Positions 61,937 to 64,000 of a DNA stretch of 64,000 nt are shown one piece after another. The stretch lies in NCBI GenBank assembly GCA_938092005.1, contig CALKOU010000005.1, positions 62,001 to 126,000 on the forward strand. The letters are read 5' to 3'. This DNA comes from an uncultured Flavobacteriaceae bacterium. Lineage in GTDB: Bacteria; Bacteroidota; Bacteroidia; Flavobacteriales; Flavobacteriaceae. A program made the translations under genes and the position numbers. Below the pieces are notes generated by a model. The model did no database searches. It saw only the letters and a list, made by a program, of their open reading frames with translations, and was not told the origin of the DNA. How positions within the stretch are numbered: the first letter of the stretch is position 1; every line of letters starts with the position of its first letter.

Positions 61937-63763
61937 ATGAGAATTTTCTTTTTTATCCTAACTACCAGTATTGCCTTTGCGCAGCCCCATCCTAGTTATT
62001 GGCAACAGCATGTAGATTATACGATGGACGTGAAGCTTGACGTCAAAAACTTTCGTTATTCTGGAACGCAAGAATTGGTGTATACCAACAAATCGCCCGA
62101 CACGTTAAATCGTGTTTTTTATCATTTGTATTTCAATGCTTTTCAACCGGGTAGTGAAATGGACGTTCGGTCTATTTCGCTATCAGATCCCGACCAACGT
62201 GTCGGGTCGCGGATTGGAAGTTTAAACGAAAAAGAAATCGGGTATCTGCATGTTATTTCCCTCGCACAAGACGGTGAATCAATTGCTTTTACGGAGGAAG
62301 AAACCCTGTTGGTGGTTCCGTTGGCAAAACCTTTAGCCCCCAACGCAAGCACCACATTGTCCATGGCCTTTGAGGGGCAGGTTCCAAAACAGATTCGTCG
62401 CAGCGGTCGCAATAGTAAAGAAGGGGTTGCACTTTCCATGACACAATGGTATCCAAAACTTGCCGAATATGACCCCGAAGGCTGGCACACCAACCCCTAC
62501 ATCGGTCGTGAGTTCCATGGGGTTTGGGGAAACTTTGATGTAAAACTGACCCTTCATAAAAAGTATTTGGTTGGGGGAACGGGTTATTTACAAAACCCCG
62601 AAGAAGTGGGACACGGCTATGCCGAAAAAACAAAAAAGACCAAAGGCAAAAACCTAACCTGGCATTTTGTAGCACCTAATGTTCATGACTTTGCTTGGGC
62701 AGCTGACCCAGACTATATTCATGATATTCACAAAGGTCCAAATGGTGTGGCGTTGCATTTCTTTTATAAGAACAATCCTGAAATTATTGAGAACTGGAAA
62801 CGACTACAGCCCGATACCGCCAAGCTGATGGCGTTTTTTAATCGTGCTGTAGGGGCATATCCGTATAAGCAATACACCGTTTTGCAAGGAGGTGATGGCG
62901 GTATGGAGTACGCCATGTGCACCCTTATTACGGGCGAGCGCTCCTATCCTAGTTTATATGGCGTAACTTCTCACGAGCTTGCGCACAGCTGGTTTCAACA
63001 TGTGTTAGCGTTCAACGAATCCAAATACGCATGGATGGACGAAGGGTTTACCTCATTTATAGATGCATTAGGAGAACAAGTTTTGAATAAGGACTACAGC
63101 GCATTTGATGGGTCGTACCGCAGTTATCGAGGGTTGGTTAAAAGTGGGCTTGAAGAACCTTTAACCACACATGCTGATCGGTTTGATACCAACCGCGCCT
63201 ATGGTGCGGGTAGTTATAGCAAAGGGTCTGTATTTTTAAGTCAGTTGGGGTACGTATTAGGACCCGAAATGTTGATGGAAAGTCTACGTCAATTTTATGA
63301 GGCGTTTGCTTTTAAGCACCCCAATGCCAACGACTTCAAGCGTATTGCTGAGAAAGTTTCAGGAGTTCAATTGGAGTGGTACCTCAATGATTGGGCACGC
63401 ACCACCAAAACGATTGATTACGCAATAAAAAGTGTAACCCCAAAAGACGGTAAAACCGAGGTTGTTCTTGAGCGCATTGGTGCTATGGGCATGCCTATTG
63501 ATTTTGGTGTTTTATATAAAAACGGTCGTCAAACGGTTCACTATATCCCGCTGCAAATGATGTTTGGCGAAAAGCCTATTCCTGAAGCTTGGAAAACGGA
63601 AAAAGACTGGGCTTGGGCAAGACCAACCTATACTTTTATGATTGATGCACCATTACACGAACTCGAACAATTGCGTATAGATCCATCTGGATTTATGGCC
63701 GATATAGATTTAACAAATAATGTTTTCGAAACAGCGGAAGGAAATAACACACCTAAAGAGTAA
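61937..63763 (+). CDS. M1 family metallopeptidase
   Basis: 608 residues with an export signal (about 1-16, ending AFAQ). A zinc aminopeptidase: GGDGGMEYAMCTLI (exopeptidase loop, GGMEY instead of GAMEN), TSHELAHSWFQH (HExxH) and the third ligand Glu in WMDEGFTSF. The 3' end overlaps the start of rnpA by 44 bases in another frame, which is unusual for these families. Confidence 0.92.
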   Translation: MRIFFFILTTSIAFAQPHPSYWQQHVDYTMDVKLDVKNFRYSGTQELVYTNKSPDTLNRVFYHLYFNAFQPGSEMDVRSISLSDPDQRVGSRIGSLNEKEIGYLHVISLAQDGESIAFTEEETLLVVPLAKPLAPNASTTLSMAFEGQVPKQIRRSGRNSKEGVALSMTQWYPKLAEYDPEGWHTNPYIGREFHGVWGNFDVKLTLHKKYLVGGTGYLQNPEEVGHGYAEKTKKTKGKNLTWHFVAPNVHDFAWAADPDYIHDIHKGPNGVALHFFYKNNPEIIENWKRLQPDTAKLMAFFNRAVGAYPYKQYTVLQGGDGGMEYAMCTLITGERSYPSLYGVTSHELAHSWFQHVLAFNESKYAWMDEGFTSFIDALGEQVLNKDYSAFDGSYRSYRGLVKSGLEEPLTTHADRFDTNRAYGAGSYSKGSVFLSQLGYVLGPEMLMESLRQFYEAFAFKHPNANDFKRIAEKVSGVQLEWYLNDWARTTKTIDYAIKSVTPKDGKTEVVLERIGAMGMPIDFGVLYKNGRQTVHYIPLQMMFGEKPIPEAWKTEKDWAWARPTYTFMIDAPLHELEQLRIDPSGFMADIDLTNNVFETAEGNNTPKE

Positions 63764-64000
63764 GCGTACTATTGAAACGCTTTTTTCAGAAGGAAATCAA
63801 ATAACACAAAAACCATTGAAATTGGTTTGCGATCGTACTCATGGGTCAACGCTTGCTATAGGGTTTGGTGTGTCTAAGCGGCTATTTCCAAAAGCTGTTG
63901 ATCGCAATCGTGTAAAACGATTAATGCGAGAACAATTTAAACAATTGTGTTCAGAGGCAGACTTTGCAGCTTTTTATGGAGCTGGTTTTTTTATATACAC
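63720..64000 (+). CDS. rnpA: Ribonuclease P protein component, cut by window end
   Basis: Open from the ATG at 63720 (MFSKQRKEITHLKSKRTIET) to the window edge. It then reads LFSEGNQ, STLAIGFGVSKRLFPKAVDR and NRVKRLMREQFKQL, the RNR signature of RnpA (normally ...RNRVKR.....). RnpA binds the catalytic RNA and helps mature tRNA 5' ends. It overlaps the M1 peptidase gene by 44 bases. No later ATG precedes the conserved KSKRTIE block, so the overlap seems real. Confidence 0.85.
   Translation, partial: MFSKQRKEITHLKSKRTIETLFSEGNQITQKPLKLVCDRTHGSTLAIGFGVSKRLFPKAVDRNRVKRLMREQFKQLCSEADFAAFYGAGFFIY

Overview
The window looks like chromosomal DNA of a gliding, marine-type member of the Bacteroidota, class Flavobacteriia. 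The signs are: gldH; two PorP/SprF proteins each paired with a giant protein ending in a type IX secretion (T9SS) type B sorting domain; the flavobacterial order acpP-fabF-rnc-IPExxxVDY-pyk; a TonB-dependent receptor with a carboxypeptidase-like N-terminal domain; promoters of the Bacteroidetes form TTTG-N17/18-TANNTTTG; and few Shine-Dalgarno sequences. I cannot name the genus.

Layout. 1-5290: a possible nucleic-acid or phosphoester scavenging locus (DUF5689 lipoprotein, TonB receptor, secreted endonuclease/phosphatase-family enzyme) ending in a 21-bp tandem repeat. 5290-8055: an accessory patch with two TM2 proteins, a coiled-coil membrane protein and a small protein resembling a piece of a phage prohead-protease-like protein. 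Palindromic intergenic repeats surround these genes. 8056-17821: housekeeping genes (thioesterase, HU/SPOR protein, dprA, trpS, plsC, recA, trhO, gldH, class A PBP, CYTH protein). 17878-29642: two divergent SprF/adhesin modules; both adhesins carry a C-type-lectin-like domain with EPN and WND motifs. 29674-32731: a very small integrative element at a tRNA-Met gene. 32864-63763: further core genes (addB, ompA-like, addA, sod, purF, pfkB-type kinase, rnhA, purN, acpP, fabF, rnc, pyk, dinB, rbfA, ABC permease, dusB, DoxX/thioredoxin-like protein, lepA, tdh, kbl, Usp, SulP, MBL hydrolase, M1 peptidase). rnpA starts inside the end of the M1 gene and runs off the window.

The most unusual region is the 3.06-kb element. 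It has a 40-bp direct repeat of the tRNA-Met 3' half at each end, a second 18-bp terminal repeat just inside (probable integrase arm sites), a tyrosine recombinase started by TTG inside one of those sites, a secreted SGNH-hydrolase cargo gene, a small protein resembling phage small-terminase-like proteins, and a 30-codon single-membrane-span ORF. The cargo gene sits exactly between the integrase 3' end and a diverged second copy of that 3' end. This suggests that cargo was acquired by recombination between related elements at the conserved integrase tail. A phage-satellite lifestyle is possible but is inference only.

Most of the remainder is ordinary core genome with convergent or overlapping neighbours. 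Start sites were adjusted from the longest open frame where the sequence favoured a later ATG (SPOR protein, thioesterase, trpS, plsC, acpP, rnc, pyk, dusB, lepA, tdh).
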